From Gracilaria vermiculophylla (taxonomy: Eukaryota > Rhodophyta > Florideophyceae > Gracilariales > Gracilariaceae): a stretch of DNA of 10,767 nt. A program made the position numbers and the translations under genes. The stretch lies in the NCBI GenBank assembly GCA_019155205.2, contig JAHNZQ020000006.1, forward strand, positions 26,740 to 37,506, given 5' to 3'. The notes under the pieces were generated by a model. It saw only the letters and a program-made list of their open reading frames with translations. It was not told the DNA's origin and made no database searches. The first letter of the stretch is position 1, and each line of letters opens with the position of its first letter. This document shows positions 1 to 10,587 of this stretch, piece by piece.

Positions 1-402
<402 letters not shown>

Positions 403-404
<2 letters not shown>

Positions 405-407
405 GGA
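403..407 (+). promoter_or_regulatory. Shine-Dalgarno-like site for rpoC1
   Basis: GAGGA overlaps the rpoB stop codon and lies nine bases before the rpoC1 ATG at 417. It favours the ATG at 417 over an out-of-frame ATG at 410. Overlap with the preceding stop suggests that rpoC1 translation is coupled to termination of rpoB translation (inference). Confidence 0.65.
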
Positions 408-416
408 AAATGATAA

Positions 417-2312
<1,896 letters not shown>

Positions 2313-2334
2313 TTATAAATTTTAATACTTAAAT

Positions 2335-2338
2335 AGGA
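2335..2338 (+). promoter_or_regulatory. Weak Shine-Dalgarno-like site for rpoC2
   Basis: AGGA lies eleven bases before the rpoC2 ATG at 2350, inside the 37-base rpoC1-rpoC2 spacer. It supports 2350 as the start. The match is short and the spacing slightly long, so confidence is moderate. Confidence 0.45.
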
Positions 2339-2349
2339 ATAAATTAAAG

Positions 2350-5300
2350 ATGAAAAAACCTTTGTCAAAAGTTTATTTTTTTAATAAAGTTATTGATAAA
2401 TCCGAGTTAAAATACCTAATTACATGGGCTTTTAGGAACTATGGAATAGCTAGGGCATCTAATATGGCAGATAGCTTAAAAGATTTAGGATTTTACTATG
2501 CTACTAAAGCAGGTATTTCTTTGAGTTTAGAAGATCTTCGTATACCTCCTACTAAACAAAAATTACTTGAATCTACATTCCATTCTATTCAGTCTACTGA
2601 CAAGCGATATAAAAGAGGAGAAATTACAGCAGTTGAAAGATTTCAAAAAGTTATTGATACATGGAATTATGCTAGTGATACATTGAAGCAAGATGTAATT
2701 GAATATTTTAAAAAAACTGATCCTTTAAATTCAATTTATATGATGGCCTTTTCTGGTGCTAGGGCTAATATTTCTCAGGTAAAACAGTTAGTTGGTATGA
2801 GAGGATTAATGGCTGATCCCCAAGGACAGATTATTGATTTGCCTATATTTAATAATTTTAGAGAAGGTTTAACAATTACTGATTATTTTATTTCTTCCTA
2901 TGGTGCTAGAAAAGGCTTAGTTGATACTGCTCTAAGAACAGCCGACTCTGGTTATTTAACTCGTCGTTTAGTAGATGTTGCTCAAGATGTTATTGTTCGT
3001 GAATATGATTGTAAAACTTCTCGAGGTATACTTGTTGAGGAGATGATAGATAATCAAAGAGTTTTAATTTCATTAGCACAAGCATTACTTGGACGTGTAT
3101 TAGCTGAAGACCTAATTGATTTATCTTCTAATAAGATAGTAGCAAAAGCTAATCATTGCATAGATAATGATGTTTTGGAAAAAATTGAACAACTTGATTT
3201 AACAAATATCTTAGTACGTTCCCCATTGACTTGTTCATCTTCTAGATCTATATGTCAACTTTGTTACGGATGGAATTTAGCTCATAGTAAAGTTGTTGAT
3301 TTAGGTGAAGCTGTAGGTATTATTGCTGCTCAATCTATAGGTGAACCAGGAACGCAGTTAACTATGCGTACTTTTCATACTGGTGGAGTTTTTACAGGAG
3401 AATTGTCAAAACATGTTACTTCTAATATAAGCGGTATTGTTAAATTTGCTCATGACATTCATTTGGTCCCATCAAGGAATAGGTATGGTGAAAGTGTTTA
3501 CAAGTTATATAATGATTCTTCTATTACTATAGTCTCACAAGAAGGACAAGAAAAAACATTTTTTTTACTAAAAAATTCATTACTTCTAGTAAAAAATTCT
3601 CAAAGTATAAAAAAAGGTCAAATTATTGCTGAGCATCCAATAGACAATAAACTATCTACGGAAAAAGCGCAAAAATCTGTAATTGCCGATTTTTCCGGAA
3701 GTGTACACATGGATATGACGCCTAGTCATGAAAATGTTATCTCTATTAATGATAGTTTAGTCATTTGGATACTTTCTGGAGAAGTTTATAGTTTACCTAA
3801 ATTATCTAAATTACTTGTATCTAAAGATCAAGTAATTAAGCAGGATGATTTAATAGCTCGTACTAATTTAAAAAATGATGTAAAAGGAAAAATTTATATT
3901 GTTAAAGATAAAGCTAATTTACCTAAAATATTGTTAATTACTTCTTCAAAAACTTATGCTAATATTAAAGTTTTTTCTGAGTCAATTAATGATTATAAGA
4001 GATATTTTTTACAAACTGATAATAACGACAAATTTTTACTTAAGTGTTATCCAAATAAAAGAGTTCTTGATCAGCAGATTATTGGTGATCTAATCTCTAA
4101 TGCTTATAAAACTAAAACTGGTGGTATAATCAAGTACCTTGATTTGTCTCTTAGTAAATCTTCTGATGATGATTTTTATGATATTCATAAATCTGGTTAT
4201 ATTTTGTGGATACCTGAAGAAACTCATATTGTAAATAAAGATCTTTCATTATTACTTGTTAAAAATCTAAGTTTTATTGAAGTAGGTACAGAAGTTATAC
4301 AAAATGTTTTCGTAAATAATGCTGGATTTTTAGAAATAAGTGAAAAAGATGGAATTATTAGAGAGATTGTAATTAAACCCGGTAAATTAGTACAACTAGA
4401 TTTAAATAATATTAAATTAGAGAAATATAGAGGTTTTTTAAGACCAGGCGAAGTTTTATTTAATTGTATTAATACTGATAAACTTGTTTATTGGGAATAT
4501 ATTAGGATTGGTAATAATGATTTTATATTACTAAGACCAGTTGTTATATACTCGTTGCCCAATAAGCATTTAACGCTTAAATTTTCTCCTTCTTCTTTTT
4601 CTACAGACTTTATTAATTTAAAAATGGTTCGTAGAACTTTCTTTAGAGATGGTGAAAGAATCAAGTCTGTTTCTGGTGTAAATTTAGTATTTACACATTT
4701 AATAATGGATTTTAAAGAAGGTTTAACCAGTAGTAAATGTTACATGCAATTATACCCAATAAATGATAGAACTGATAAATCCATATTTTTTATAAAGTTT
4801 ATTACAGCTGATTTTTTGGCTATAAAAGATTCTTTCTTTAATCAAAATTATGGCTTATATTCTAAAACATCTATTCTGGTTAATGATGGTGACTATGTAG
4901 AATCAGATTCTGTCATTTGTCAAACTGATATTTTCTCTTCAGTTGCTGGTATTGTTGGTCATGTAGAAAAAGAAAATAATGTTAATTTTAGAATCATGAT
5001 TATTAGTCAATCTAATACTTTAACTGTAAAATTAACAAATAAAATCTCAGTTAGAGTTAAACTGAATGATTACATATATGCTGGTGATCGTATATGTGAT
5101 AATGTCTTTGCTAATGTGTCAGGTTATATTATTTCAATAGATGAAGAAAAAGTTGTTATTAGAGTGGGACAACCGTATCTAATTTCTAGCGGCTCTCTTG
5201 TGCATGTAACTAATTCTGGTCTTATACAAAAAGGTGAAAATATTGCAACTCTAATATTTGAAAGATTTAAAACAGGTGATATTGTACAAGGATTACCTCG

Positions 5301-6003
5301 TATTGAAGAAATCTTAGAAGCAAGAAAGAAAGTAGATACATCTTTTAATCCTCATGCTATATTAGAGTATAAGTTTAGGTCTTATATTTCACAAGGATTA
5401 AGCATATACAATGCTGCAAGACTAAGTGTATTAGAAATCCAGTTACTTTTGGTTAAAGAAGTTCAATCAGTATATCAATCGCAAGGTGTTTATATTGCTG
5501 ATAAACATATTGAAGTTATAGTAAAGCAAATGACTTCAAAAGTAAAAATTGAAAATGGTGGAGATACAGAGTATTTACCAGGTGAATTAATTGAACTGCA
5601 AAAAGTTGAGCTAGTTAATATTTCTTTTCAAGAATCTTGTAAGAGCCCAGCATTTTATTATCCTATTTTACTCGGAATTACTAAGTCTTCTTTAAATACA
5701 GAAAGCTTTATATCTGCTGCCAGTTTCCAGGAAACAACAAAAGTACTTACTGAAGCAGCAATTCATGGTAAAATCGATCAATTGAGAGGTTTAAAAGAAA
5801 ATGTAATAATTGGTCGTCTAATTCCTGCAGGTACTGGTTTTAGTACTTATAATACTAATAAAATAAATTGTGATATATATGAAAAGTTAAAAGGATTTAA
5901 TCAATTTAAACAAAATATTTCTTCTAAAAGTGGTATCAATGAAAATAATCAATTTGATGATATTATTATAGATGATCGGGTTACACGTATTAATAATATT
6001 TAA
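2350..6003 (+). CDS. rpoC2: RNA polymerase beta'' subunit (C-terminal part of beta')
   Basis: RpoC2 is the C-terminal portion of the split beta' subunit found in cyanobacteria and plastids. It supplies the second zinc site, the trigger loop, the jaw and the C-terminal clamp segment. The 1217-residue product is of normal red algal length. C221, C295, C302 and C305 form the zinc-binding set. The region GEAVGIIAAQSIGEPGTQLT runs through residues 319-338 and continues to MRTFHTGG (339-346), the first half of the trigger-loop region. The second half, TGDIVQGLPRIEEILEARKK, begins near residue 975. The roughly 600 residues between them match the position of the large SI3 insertion of cyanobacterial and plastid enzymes; they are poorly conserved and rich in K, N, I, S and L. 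The conserved C-terminal block SFQETTKVLTEAAIHGK starts near residue 1125, before a variable N/I/D-rich tail. The frame has no interruption, in contrast to rpoC1 just upstream, from which it is separated by 37 bases. TAA stop at 6001-6003. Confidence 0.97.
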   Translation: MKKPLSKVYFFNKVIDKSELKYLITWAFRNYGIARASNMADSLKDLGFYYATKAGISLSLEDLRIPPTKQKLLESTFHSIQSTDKRYKRGEITAVERFQKVIDTWNYASDTLKQDVIEYFKKTDPLNSIYMMAFSGARANISQVKQLVGMRGLMADPQGQIIDLPIFNNFREGLTITDYFISSYGARKGLVDTALRTADSGYLTRRLVDVAQDVIVREYDCKTSRGILVEEMIDNQRVLISLAQALLGRVLAEDLIDLSSNKIVAKANHCIDNDVLEKIEQLDLTNILVRSPLTCSSSRSICQLCYGWNLAHSKVVDLGEAVGIIAAQSIGEPGTQLTMRTFHTGGVFTGELSKHVTSNISGIVKFAHDIHLVPSRNRYGESVYKLYNDSSITIVSQEGQEKTFFLLKNSLLLVKNSQSIKKGQIIAEHPIDNKLSTEKAQKSVIADFSGSVHMDMTPSHENVISINDSLVIWILSGEVYSLPKLSKLLVSKDQVIKQDDLIARTNLKNDVKGKIYIVKDKANLPKILLITSSKTYANIKVFSESINDYKRYFLQTDNNDKFLLKCYPNKRVLDQQIIGDLISNAYKTKTGGIIKYLDLSLSKSSDDDFYDIHKSGYILWIPEETHIVNKDLSLLLVKNLSFIEVGTEVIQNVFVNNAGFLEISEKDGIIREIVIKPGKLVQLDLNNIKLEKYRGFLRPGEVLFNCINTDKLVYWEYIRIGNNDFILLRPVVIYSLPNKHLTLKFSPSSFSTDFINLKMVRRTFFRDGERIKSVSGVNLVFTHLIMDFKEGLTSSKCYMQLYPINDRTDKSIFFIKFITADFLAIKDSFFNQNYGLYSKTSILVNDGDYVESDSVICQTDIFSSVAGIVGHVEKENNVNFRIMIISQSNTLTVKLTNKISVRVKLNDYIYAGDRICDNVFANVSGYIISIDEEKVVIRVGQPYLISSGSLVHVTNSGLIQKGENIATLIFERFKTGDIVQGLPRIEEILEARKKVDTSFNPHAILEYKFRSYISQGLSIYNAARLSVLEIQLLLVKEVQSVYQSQGVYIADKHIEVIVKQMTSKVKIENGGDTEYLPGELIELQKVELVNISFQESCKSPAFYYPILLGITKSSLNTESFISAASFQETTKVLTEAAIHGKIDQLRGLKENVIIGRLIPAGTGFSTYNTNKINCDIYEKLKGFNQFKQNISSKSGINENNQFDDIIIDDRVTRINNI

Positions 6004-6163
6004 AATTTGACCAGGTTTTTGTTTATTGCAAAAAATAATTAAAGTTATGCTTTTATATTATATATCTAAATTTTTATTTTGTGTTATTATTGGTTTAAAA
6101 ACAGTTAATCAGTCTATTGTAAACTTAATATTTAATTTTATTTAAGCAATATTTTATATTTTT
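6004..6163 (+). other. rpoC2-rps2 spacer, no known gene
   Basis: This 160-base spacer is the longest in the window and marks the break between the polymerase genes and rps2. I see no tRNA cloverleaf, strong hairpin or convincing promoter pair. A TTGACC at 6007-6012 resembles a -35 box but has no well-spaced TATAAT partner. The spacer contains an ATG-started frame of 32 codons (6047-6145) with hydrophobic content, described separately as a doubtful candidate. Confidence 0.6.
6047..6145 (+). CDS. Doubtful 32-residue hydrophobic ORF in the rpoC2-rps2 spacer
   Basis: An ATG at 6047 opens a 32-codon frame ending in TAA at 6143-6145. The predicted peptide begins MLLYYISKFLFCVIIGLK and is hydrophobic enough for one membrane span, the size range of small plastid membrane subunits. 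I do not recognise it as any known plastid protein (not petL, petN, psbM, secE or secG by eye). No Shine-Dalgarno-like site precedes it. In very AT-rich DNA, random frames naturally encode F, I, L, Y and N, so a chance ORF of this length is quite likely. It is listed only because it fills most of the longest spacer. Confidence 0.1.
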   Translation: MLLYYISKFLFCVIIGLKTVNQSIVNLIFNFI

Positions 6164-6850
6164 ATGTCGATAGTATCTTTAGAAGAATTATTAGAAGCTG
6201 GTGTACATTTTGGTCATCAATCTAGAAGATGGAATCCTAAGATGTTTCCTTATATTTATACTGAGCGTAATGGTGTGCATATAATTGATCTTGTCCAAAC
6301 GGCTCATTTACTTAATAGTGCTTGTGATTTTGTGAAACAATGTGCAAAAGAAGGTAAAACGTTTCTATTTTTGGGGACAAAACGTCAAGCAGCTGGTATT
6401 GTTGCTAGAGAAGCATTAAGATCTAATTCATTTTATGTAAACCAGAGGTGGCTAGGTGGTATGCTAACTAACTGGGTTACAATTAAGTCTAGGGTAGAAC
6501 GTCTAAATCAACTTGAGCAACAAGATCAAGACGGACTTATTGATCTAATGCCTAAGAAAGAAGCTTCTATGATGCGTAAAGAATTAGAAAGATTACGTAA
6601 GCATTTAAACGGTATAAGACATATGAAAAAGTTACCTGATCTAGTTATAGTAGTAGATCAAAAGAAGGAAGCAACAGCAATACAGGAATGCATTAAGTTG
6701 GGTGTTCCTACAATATGTATGCTAGATACCAACTGTAATCCTGAAATTATTGATGTTCCAATTCCATCTAATGATGATGCTATAAGATCTATTAAATTAA
6801 TATTATCCAAAATATCTGATGCTATTTTGGAGGGAAGAAATGTTGCGTGA
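6164..6850 (+). CDS. rps2: Small ribosomal subunit protein uS2
   Basis: Ribosomal protein S2 sits on the 30S subunit between head and body, contacts 16S rRNA, and is needed for S1 and mRNA binding. The 228-residue frame begins [20 protein letters not shown], the standard S2 opening, followed by [23 protein letters not shown]. Other family blocks are present: FLGTKRQA in the first third, [12 protein letters not shown] near residue 95, [16 protein letters not shown] near residue 160, and the C-terminal [17 protein letters not shown]. No Shine-Dalgarno-like sequence lies before the ATG at 6164, but the N-terminal motif leaves little doubt about the start. The gene stops at TGA 6848-6850. It lies between the polymerase genes and tsf, an arrangement inherited from the bacterial rpsB-tsf pair. 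Confidence 0.98.
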   Translation: MSIVSLEELLEAGVHFGHQSRRWNPKMFPYIYTERNGVHIIDLVQTAHLLNSACDFVKQCAKEGKTFLFLGTKRQAAGIVAREALRSNSFYVNQRWLGGMLTNWVTIKSRVERLNQLEQQDQDGLIDLMPKKEASMMRKELERLRKHLNGIRHMKKLPDLVIVVDQKKEATAIQECIKLGVPTICMLDTNCNPEIIDVPIPSNDDAIRSIKLILSKISDAILEGRNVA

Positions 6851-6919
6851 TTTCTTTTATTTATACAAATAAATAATACTTAACTTATAAAATAATATAT
6901 TTTCATTTTTATAACATAA

Positions 6920-7588
6920 ATGTCTATAAACAAAAAAATTTCTCTTGAGAGTATAAAAGATTTACGTAGTAAGACAGGTGCCGGCATGACAGATTGCAAA
7001 AAAGCACTAGAAGCTTCTAGTGGAGATATAGAAATTGCTATTGAAAATTTAAGGAAAAAAGGTTTAGCTACAGCAGATAAAAAATCTGGCAGGTTAGCAG
7101 CAGAAGGTCTAATAGAAAGTTATATACATGCAGGCTCACGTATCGGTGTTCTTCTAGAAATTAATTGCGAAACTGACTTTGTTGCTAGGCAGCCTCAGTT
7201 TCAGCAACTTGCAAAGGATATTACAATGCAGATTGCTGCATGCCAGTCTGTTCAATATGTTTCTAAGCAAGATATACCTGATAGTTTTATTGAATATGAA
7301 AAACAAATAGAATTACAAAAAGATGATTTAATAAGTAAACCAGCCGAAATTAAAAGTAAAATAGCTCAAGGTAGAGTTGAAAAGAGATTAAAAGAGCTAT
7401 CTTTAATGGATCAAGTTTTTATTAAGGAACAGAGTATTACTATTGAAGAACTTGTTAAACAGCATATTTCTCTTTTAGGTGAAAATATCAAGATTAGACG
7501 TTTTGAGCGATTCTTACTAGGAGAAGGAATTGACTCAAAAAACAAAGATTTTACTACTGAAGTTTCTGATATGATTAATTCAAAGTAG
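6920..7588 (+). CDS. tsf: Translation elongation factor Ts
   Basis: EF-Ts is the nucleotide exchange factor that recharges EF-Tu from the GDP to the GTP form in the plastid stroma. The 222-residue product is complete. Residues about 5-50 make the UBA-like N-terminal domain with the signature [19 protein letters not shown]. Next comes [20 protein letters not shown], and the second EF-Ts signature [10 protein letters not shown] follows near residue 82; this core part binds EF-Tu. The C-terminal portion carries the conserved [16 protein letters not shown] polar K/D/S/T tail ends at TAG 7586-7588. The start at 6920 is the first in-frame ATG and places the N-terminal helix correctly, though no ribosome-binding site is visible. 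A plastid-encoded tsf next to rps2 is typical of red algae and is absent from land plant plastids, which supports the assignment of the window. Confidence 0.97.
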   Translation: MSINKKISLESIKDLRSKTGAGMTDCKKALEASSGDIEIAIENLRKKGLATADKKSGRLAAEGLIESYIHAGSRIGVLLEINCETDFVARQPQFQQLAKDITMQIAACQSVQYVSKQDIPDSFIEYEKQIELQKDDLISKPAEIKSKIAQGRVEKRLKELSLMDQVFIKEQSITIEELVKQHISLLGENIKIRRFERFLLGEGIDSKNKDFTTEVSDMINSK

Positions 7589-7726
7589 TAATTAATACAG
7601 AATTATATAAAAATATGACTCGTTATAATGATATTATTAAAGTAAAGGGTTTTAAATCCCAAGATTAATTGTATCAGTTAAAAACATTTAGAATATTTTT
7701 ATTATAAGTTGATTAGAGTAAATAAC
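7589..7726 (+). other. tsf-atpI spacer, possible start of the atp transcription unit
   Basis: This 138-base spacer separates the translation genes from the ATP synthase cluster. A perfect TATAAT lies at 7624-7629, about 100 bases before atpI, but no good TTGACA-like hexamer stands 16-18 bases upstream. A promoter here is therefore only possible, and AT-rich DNA yields such hexamers by chance. The near-palindrome GGGTTTTAAATCCC at 7647-7660 is a small G/C-containing island. No tRNA or recognised gene is present. Confidence 0.4.
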
Positions 7727-8473
7727 ATGTTTCAAGACAATAATTTTAGTTTAATACATTTTTCTAGTTTATCCGCGGTAGAAGTTGGTAAGCATCTATA
7801 TTGGACAATAGGTAACTATGATATTCATGGTCAAGTGTTTATTGTATCTTGGATGGTTATTTTTGTTTTATTATCATTATCTTTTATTGGCACACGTAAC
7901 TTACAAAGAATTCCAGGTAAGTTACAAAATTTTATGGAGTTTATTTTAGAATTCTTGCAAGATATTGCAAAAAATCAAATAGGTGAACATGAATATAGAG
8001 TTTGGTTACCTTATATATCAACTATCTTTTTATTTATACTAGGAAGTAACTGGGCTGGTGCTTTAATTCCATGGAAGCTTATATCTTTACCAGAAGGTGA
8101 ACTGGCCGCACCCACAAATGACATAAATACTACTGTTGCTTTATCTTTGTTAACATCTCTAGCATATTTTTATGCAGGCCTAAATAAAAATGGAGTATCA
8201 TATTTTTTACGTTATGTTGAACCTACGCCTGTCCTATTACCTATAAATATACTTGAAGATTTTACGAAGCCTTTGTCTTTGAGTTTTAGATTATTTGGAA
8301 ATATACTAGCCGATGAGTTAGTTGTTTCTGTGTTTACATTATTGGTTCCTATTATTATACCTTTGCCTGTTATGATATTAGGATTATTTGCTAGTTCTAT
8401 ACAAGCTTTAATATTTTCTACTTTGTCAGCTGCTTATATAGGTGAAGCTCTTGAAGGTCACGGTGAACATTAA
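7727..8473 (+). CDS. atpI: ATP synthase CF0 subunit a (subunit IV)
   Basis: Subunit a is the membrane stator part of CF0 that forms the two proton half-channels against the c-ring in the thylakoid membrane. From ATG 7727 the product is 248 residues. The opening MFQDNNF leads into [22 protein letters not shown], the usual lumen-side N-terminus of plastid subunit a. Membrane segments appear near residues 36-54, 94-117, 135-152, 194-213 and 215-240. The essential arginine is R188 in [39 protein letters not shown] and the end [10 protein letters not shown] are also characteristic. The frame extends upstream to a TTG at 7709, adding six residues, but the ATG at 7727 matches the family N-terminus and is preferred. 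TAA stop at 8471-8473. It is the first gene of the atpI-H-G-F-D-A cluster. Confidence 0.97.
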   Translation: MFQDNNFSLIHFSSLSAVEVGKHLYWTIGNYDIHGQVFIVSWMVIFVLLSLSFIGTRNLQRIPGKLQNFMEFILEFLQDIAKNQIGEHEYRVWLPYISTIFLFILGSNWAGALIPWKLISLPEGELAAPTNDINTTVALSLLTSLAYFYAGLNKNGVSYFLRYVEPTPVLLPINILEDFTKPLSLSFRLFGNILADELVVSVFTLLVPIIIPLPVMILGLFASSIQALIFSTLSAAYIGEALEGHGEH

Positions 8474-8811
<338 letters not shown>

Positions 8812-8820
8812 TTTTAATAT

Positions 8821-8848
8821 AACACTTAGTTAGTTAACTAAGTGTTTT
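8821..8848 (+). terminator. Strong hairpin with T tail after atpH
   Basis: AACACTTAGTTA at 8821-8832 and its perfect reverse complement TAACTAAGTGTT at 8835-8846 are separated by two bases, and T8847-T8848 extend a TTTT end. In RNA this would fold as about 11 pairs with a four-base loop. It looks like an intrinsic terminator, but the short U run and low G+C fit the plastid role of a 3' processing or exonuclease-blocking stem as well. It is nearly symmetric, so it could also act on the opposite strand, although no gene is there. Confidence 0.7.
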
Positions 8849-8915
8849 CAAGATATTGTTTATACTAAATTAACTACTAAGTAGTAACTACAAAAATAAG
8901 TAATTTATCAATTAT
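8849..8915 (+). other. Remainder of the atpH-atpG spacer
   Basis: Sixty-seven bases between the atpH hairpin and atpG. ACTACT-A-AGTAGT at 8873-8885 is a small palindrome whose loop is too short for an RNA hairpin, and TAACTAC occurs twice (8871-8877 and 8885-8891). No gene or convincing promoter is visible. Confidence 0.4.
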
Positions 8916-9395
8916 ATGCACACAATTATATTATTAATTACTGAAGTTGCTGAAAGCAATTCAAAAGGAGGGTTATTCGATTTTAATGCTACTCTTCCAT
9001 TGATGGCATTACAGTTTATTGGACTAACTCTTTTATTAAACGTATTATATTATAAACCTGTAATTAATATTTTAGATGACAGGGAAGAATACATACGTAA
9101 TAGCCTAACTAGTGCTTCTGCCTCTTTATTACAAGCTGATGAATTAACTAAAACATATGAGTTAGAACTAGCAGAATCACGCAAAAGTGCACAAAAGATT
9201 ATAAAAAATGCTCAAGAAGAAGCTCAGTTAATTGTTTCAGAAAAAATTAAAGAAGCACAGAAAAATGCAGAAAAGTTACTAGTGGAAGCTTATGACCAGC
9301 TAAGTCAACAAAAACAACAAGCATTAAAAAGCTTAGAAGTTCAGGTAGATATCTTAAGTGATCAAATACAAGATAAGTTACTTAATAACTATTAA
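8916..9395 (+). CDS. atpG: ATP synthase CF0 subunit b' (subunit II)
   Basis: Subunit b' pairs with b to form the peripheral stator stalk that links CF0 to CF1 in photosynthetic ATP synthases. The 159-residue product has the diagnostic b' segment GGLFDFNATLPLMALQF at residues 18-34. One transmembrane helix covers about residues 25-45, followed by YYKPVINILDDREEYIR and a long charged, alanine- and glutamine-rich coiled coil to the end. The short N-terminal stretch before it is variable, as in the family. ATG 8916 is the natural start; no ribosome-binding site is obvious. The presence of a plastid-encoded b' gene excludes green plants, where it is nuclear (atpG/ATPF-II). The gene lies after the atpH hairpin and 50 bases before atpF. 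The plastid symbol atpG here means b', not the bacterial gamma subunit. Confidence 0.96.
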   Translation: MHTIILLITEVAESNSKGGLFDFNATLPLMALQFIGLTLLLNVLYYKPVINILDDREEYIRNSLTSASASLLQADELTKTYELELAESRKSAQKIIKNAQEEAQLIVSEKIKEAQKNAEKLLVEAYDQLSQQKQQALKSLEVQVDILSDQIQDKLLNNY

Positions 9396-9445
9396 TTATT
9401 ATTATATTAAAATTTAAATAGTTATATTAATTATGTATTAAAAAT

Positions 9446-9982
9446 ATGAATATCTTTTACATTATTACACAAAATACAATGTACTCTGGCATTAGTTTTA
9501 ATTCTAATTTTTTAGAAGCAAATGTGTTAAACATTTTTCTACTATTGTCTGGTTTAATTTATGTACTTAAAAATTTTCTTGGATCTATTTTAGTTGAAAG
9601 ACAAGAAAAAGTTATATTTGCAATTAAGGAATCAGAAGAAAGATTAGAGCAAGCAACAGCAAGATTAAATGAAGCTAAAAAACAACTTGCTCAAACTCAA
9701 ATAATTATTAATCAAATTATTAATGAAGCCGAGGAAACTGCTAAAAAGGTTAGACTGTCAATTCTTGATCAAGGTAAAATTGATATAGAAAAACTAACAC
9801 AATCAAGTAAAGATAGTATTAAATTTGCTGAAGACCAAGTTAGGTTACAAATACAACAGCAAATTACATCTTTAGCTATTCAGAAGGTTAGTGCAGAAAT
9901 GACAAATCAAATGAATCCTATTATGCACAATAAGATAATAGATAAGAGTATCATGCAAATAGAGGGTCAAATTAATCTATGA
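9446..9982 (+). CDS. atpF: ATP synthase CF0 subunit b (subunit I)
   Basis: Subunit b is the second stator-stalk chain, anchored in the thylakoid membrane by one N-terminal helix and reaching CF1 by a long coiled coil. The 178-residue frame has a variable N-terminus, then SFNSNFLEANVLNIFLLLSG with the membrane helix near residues 27-46. The family hinge LGSILVERQEKVIFAIKESE follows near residue 45, then a heptad-rich, charged helix to the C-terminus. A second ATG at residue 12 (9479) could also start the protein, but the first ATG gives the usual N-terminal length. There is no intron, unlike atpF of most land plants. Its TGA (9980-9982) overlaps the atpD start by four bases. Confidence 0.95.
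   Translation: MNIFYIITQNTMYSGISFNSNFLEANVLNIFLLLSGLIYVLKNFLGSILVERQEKVIFAIKESEERLEQATARLNEAKKQLAQTQIIINQIINEAEETAKKVRLSILDQGKIDIEKLTQSSKDSIKFAEDQVRLQIQQQITSLAIQKVSAEMTNQMNPIMHNKIIDKSIMQIEGQINL
9961..9966 (+). promoter_or_regulatory. Shine-Dalgarno-like site for atpD inside atpF
   Basis: AGAGGG lies within the last codons of atpF, twelve bases before the atpD ATG at 9979. Together with the ATGA overlap it supports this atpD start. The spacing is longer than ideal. Confidence 0.5.
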
Positions 9983-10533
9983 GTAATCAAAGTTTTGAAG
10001 AAAAAGTTGCTACACCATATGCTGAAGCTCTTGTCGTTAATGCTAAAAATTTAAATTTATTAGCAGAGTATAAGGAAGAATTATCATCCATATTGTCTCT
10101 TTTATTAAAATCAGAGGATTTACAGTCTTTTTTGTTAAATCCTTTGATTAGTAATACGACTAAAAAAAAGGTTCTAAAAGAGTTATTTGAAGAGCAAGTT
10201 CAAAACTTTATTATGAATTTTTTGCTCGTACTAGTAGATAGACGTAGAATATCATTTCTAAAAACAATAATTGAAAAATATCTTAAAATAGTATATTCGT
10301 TAGAGTCTATTACTATAGTTGAGATTACTTCTGTTGTAGATTTAAATGATGAACAAAGGCTTAGTTTGACGAACAAAATTAAATTACTAACAGGTAGTAA
10401 TGAAGTCAAGCTGTTAACAAAACAAAATCCCAGCTTAATAGGAGGATTCATTATTAAGATAGGATCTAAAGTTATCGATACTAGTTTGATAGGTAAACTG
10501 AAAAAAATGTCTTCATATCTAAATGCAAATTAA
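9979..10533 (+). CDS. atpD: ATP synthase CF1 delta subunit
   Basis: The delta subunit (bacterial delta, mitochondrial OSCP) caps CF1 and joins the alpha/beta head to the b/b' stalk. The 184-residue product has the N-terminal helical domain starting near FEEKVATPYAEALVVNAK and the segment LLNPLISNTTKKKVLKELF in the middle of that domain. The C-terminal signature LIGGFIIKIGSKVIDTSLIGKLKKM covers about residues 153-178, as in the OSCP family. Length matches plastid relatives. The start ATG overlaps the atpF TGA in the sequence ATGA, so translation of the two is probably coupled (inference). TAA stop at 10531-10533. The overlap places CF0 stalk and CF1 delta, which bind each other, on one message. 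The symbol atpD is the plastid usage for delta, not the bacterial beta subunit. Confidence 0.96.
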   Translation: MSNQSFEEKVATPYAEALVVNAKNLNLLAEYKEELSSILSLLLKSEDLQSFLLNPLISNTTKKKVLKELFEEQVQNFIMNFLLVLVDRRRISFLKTIIEKYLKIVYSLESITIVEITSVVDLNDEQRLSLTNKIKLLTGSNEVKLLTKQNPSLIGGFIIKIGSKVIDTSLIGKLKKMSSYLNAN

Positions 10534-10587
10534 TGGATTTATTTATTGAGAACTGTATAAATTAAAATTTATAAATTATAATAATAT

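Noticed and set aside
6856..6873. AT-only 7-bp hairpin in the rps2-tsf spacer as a terminator
   Set aside because: TTTATTT and AAATAAA arms contain no G-C pair and have no T tract; unstable and expected in this base composition.
7645..7662. tRNA T-arm-like sequence GGGTTTTAAATCCC upstream of atpI
   Set aside because: No matching acceptor stem, D-arm or anticodon arm can be found upstream, and the T-loop TTC is missing. The palindrome itself has a mismatch and only three G-C pairs.
7615..7668. Seventeen-codon ORF in the tsf-atpI spacer
   Set aside because: Too short, no ribosome-binding site, no recognised similarity; expected by chance.
7709..7726. TTG start extending atpI by six residues
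   Set aside because: The ATG at 7727 gives the normal plastid subunit a N-terminus; the six extra residues are not family-like and TTG is a rare start.
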